Origin: Tetramitus jugosus
Lineage: Eukaryota; Heterolobosea; Eutetramitea; Acrasida; Vahlkampfiidae
Direction of reading: 5' to 3'
DNA length: 64,000 nt
NCBI GenBank assembly: GCA_937625935.1
Contig: OW569359.1
Coordinates: 434,001 to 498,000, forward strand
A program made the position numbers and the translations under genes. Within the stretch, counting starts at the first letter, position 1. Every line of letters starts with the position of its first letter. Shown piece by piece: positions 63,000 to 64,000 of this stretch. The notes beneath the pieces were generated by a model, which did not search any database, was not told the DNA's origin, and saw only the letters and a program-made list of their open reading frames with translations.

Positions 63000-63050
63000 A
63001 GTTGCGTACAAGCTATTGGTCCGTTTCAACAAATTTTCGTTCTTTATTGT

Positions 63051-63680
63051 TTATCTCTTCTCCCTACAGGTACCCTTCCACCACCACACTGTCGGTCCTA
63101 CGGCAAATGCACAGGCAAAAAGGAGTTGAAAGCAGGCAGTACTGTACACTACGAAGTCCACCGACGAACTATTTAGCCTTCCATACGACTGTGAGCGTCT
63201 GGGGCAGTACAGTAAACAGGCAACACCAATCACCACTATCAAACCACCAATAAACATACTTCCTAATGCAATGGTCGCACCTCCAAATAATCTAGTCAGT
63301 GTCGCATCACACAGGGAGTTTGAATGCTTGGAACAATAGCCATTGGGAGAAGCGAAGTGTGAACCTCTTCCCACTCAAGTGCAATTCTTACCGTTAGACA
63401 TAACAGAAGACTTACACAATTCTTTGTTATTAAAAGTGAGAGGATTACCACAGGGACACAATCCGTCTTTGGTGCAAATGTCGATTGTTCCCAAAGATGC
63501 ATATGTTCGACAAACTACACATCCAATTGTGGATTGACACTCATGAATATTTACTTTGGAACAGTTGTCCTCTGAAGTCAGTCGCCTTGAGGAAAAAGTG
63601 GTCAACGAGTGTGCCTGGCACTGGATGATAAACAATAAAAACAAGAGAATAAGACTTAAAATTAGTGAGTATGAATTCAT
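63051..63680 (-). CDS. Cys-rich single-pass surface protein, 2 exons, 192 aa
   Basis: Exons 63680-63416 and 63364-63051, separated by a 51-nt intron with a perfect GTAAGT donor. The join puts ...NNKELC before SHFASPNGYCSKHSNSLC, giving an EGF-like Cys series (CTKDGLCPCGNP...). A signal peptide (about 1-24, LILSLILLFLLFIIQC), a Cys-rich outside domain of about 85 residues, then a membrane helix (SMFIGGLIVVIGVACLLYC) and a short tail with a second hydrophobic patch (ACFQLLFACAFAVG). Without splicing the frame would end soon after GKNCT. An alternative 27-nt intron also restores the frame but is less likely. No family recognised. Confidence 0.6.
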
Positions 63681-63911
63681 ATTGGGTGATTTGCTGTTTT
63701 CTGCGTGCTTTGTTGGATCTATTGTTGTTTCTTCACCTTTTTTGTATTCAACAACCCTTTACAAAATGTTGTTGTATTTTTCCGATCTGAAAACTGTTTT
63801 ATACATCAAACTGACAGATGCTGAACATTTTAGGCTGGTTCGAATGATTTGTTGTTGGACAAAAACATTAATAACTTAACATGTTTTATTCTATTATGTG
63901 AAACAACATTA

Positions 63912-64000
63912 TTATGAGTGCTGAGCAAGATACATTTCGATTCTTGTTGTAATCTCCCGCACAACAAAGCTTACGTCATTTCTTCTCTTGCCAATCTGTA
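63912..64000 (-). CDS. 3' end of a gene, partial
   Basis: The minus strand is open from the window edge to TAA at 63912-63914, followed at once by a second TAA and then an AATAAA-like signal around 63885. The last 28 residues include KRRNDVSFVVREITTRIEMYLAQ, which reads as a soluble helix-strand segment. The rest is beyond the window; no product can be named. Confidence 0.4.
   Translation of the reverse strand, partial: QIGKRRNDVSFVVREITTRIEMYLAQHS

Noticed and set aside
62280-63032. 250-codon minus-strand frame opposite the M20 dipeptidase
   Set aside because: The plus strand carries all five metal ligands of the enzyme; the antisense translation is low quality and has no motif.

Overview
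This is nuclear DNA from a eukaryote with small, sparse introns. The best fit is an amoeboflagellate of the genus Naegleria (Heterolobosea). The reasons are: gene spacing of about 50 to 500 bp; GT-AG introns of 51 to 175 nt; adenine-rich leaders built from CAACA-like words directly before ATG codons; F-box and leucine-rich-repeat genes in series; and a gene set mixing amoeboid functions (neurofibromin-like RasGAP, AprA-like secreted protein, many ectoenzymes) with ciliary ones (ULK4/Fused-type kinase, CFAP53-type TPH protein). The species cannot be fixed from the sequence alone. I see no prophage, insertion sequence, CRISPR array, rRNA or tRNA.

Layout. 0-6.4 kb: a DYRK/PRP4-like kinase cut by the left edge, a secreted GH13 amylase-type enzyme, and a membrane adenylyl cyclase with a bacterial-type MHYT sensor. 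6.35-8.2 kb: a poor, apparently decayed stretch with one possible short gene and a diverged direct repeat. 8.2-20.5 kb: an unknown Gln-rich protein, a secreted PhoPQ/AprA-family protein, a BRCT-archaemetzincin fusion, several coiled-coil or unknown proteins, a FolB-type aldolase, two very small single-pass membrane proteins, a WD40 protein and a membrane-anchored FkbM methyltransferase. 20.5-33.8 kb: an F-box/LRR protein, a metallophosphoesterase, a five-exon ULK4-type kinase with an ARM/HEAT tail, two more F-box/LRR proteins, and a protein with an internally duplicated domain. 33.8-41.1 kb: a PhoD-like ectophosphatase interrupted by a frameshift, a TLC-domain protein, an ENPP-type ectophosphodiesterase and a mitochondrial membrane protein. 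41.7-50.3 kb: a 2837-residue neurofibromin homologue. 50.5-63.7 kb: aldo-keto reductase, exosome subunit CSL4, UFSP2, CFAP53, dTMP kinase, aldose 1-epimerase, a protein ending in half a sirtuin fold, an M20 dipeptidase and a Cys-rich surface protein. A last partial gene runs off the right edge.

I placed thirteen introns by restoring reading frame across GT-AG borders. Lengths are 97, 84, 72, 77, 135, 87, 78, 70, 67, 54, 110, 175 and 51 nt; donors are mostly GTAAGT, GTATGN or GTACGT. Seven of the eight spliced genes have an intron in the first half of the coding region. Several start codons were moved downstream from in-frame TTG or GTG codons to the first supported ATG.

The genes do not form one pathway. 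Recurring themes are cAMP and Ras signalling, ubiquitin and UFM1 turnover (F-box proteins, UFSP2), cilium assembly, and extracellular hydrolases. The E2F-like word TTGGCGC(C/G) recurs in intergenic promoter regions, including the one in front of dTMP kinase, a classical E2F-type target. I did not find a self-contained new system. The strongest leads are four unusual domain combinations (MHYT-cyclase, BRCT-archaemetzincin, an ULK4 homologue with complete catalytic motifs, and the half-sirtuin protein) and a compact structured-RNA candidate at 9681-9748.
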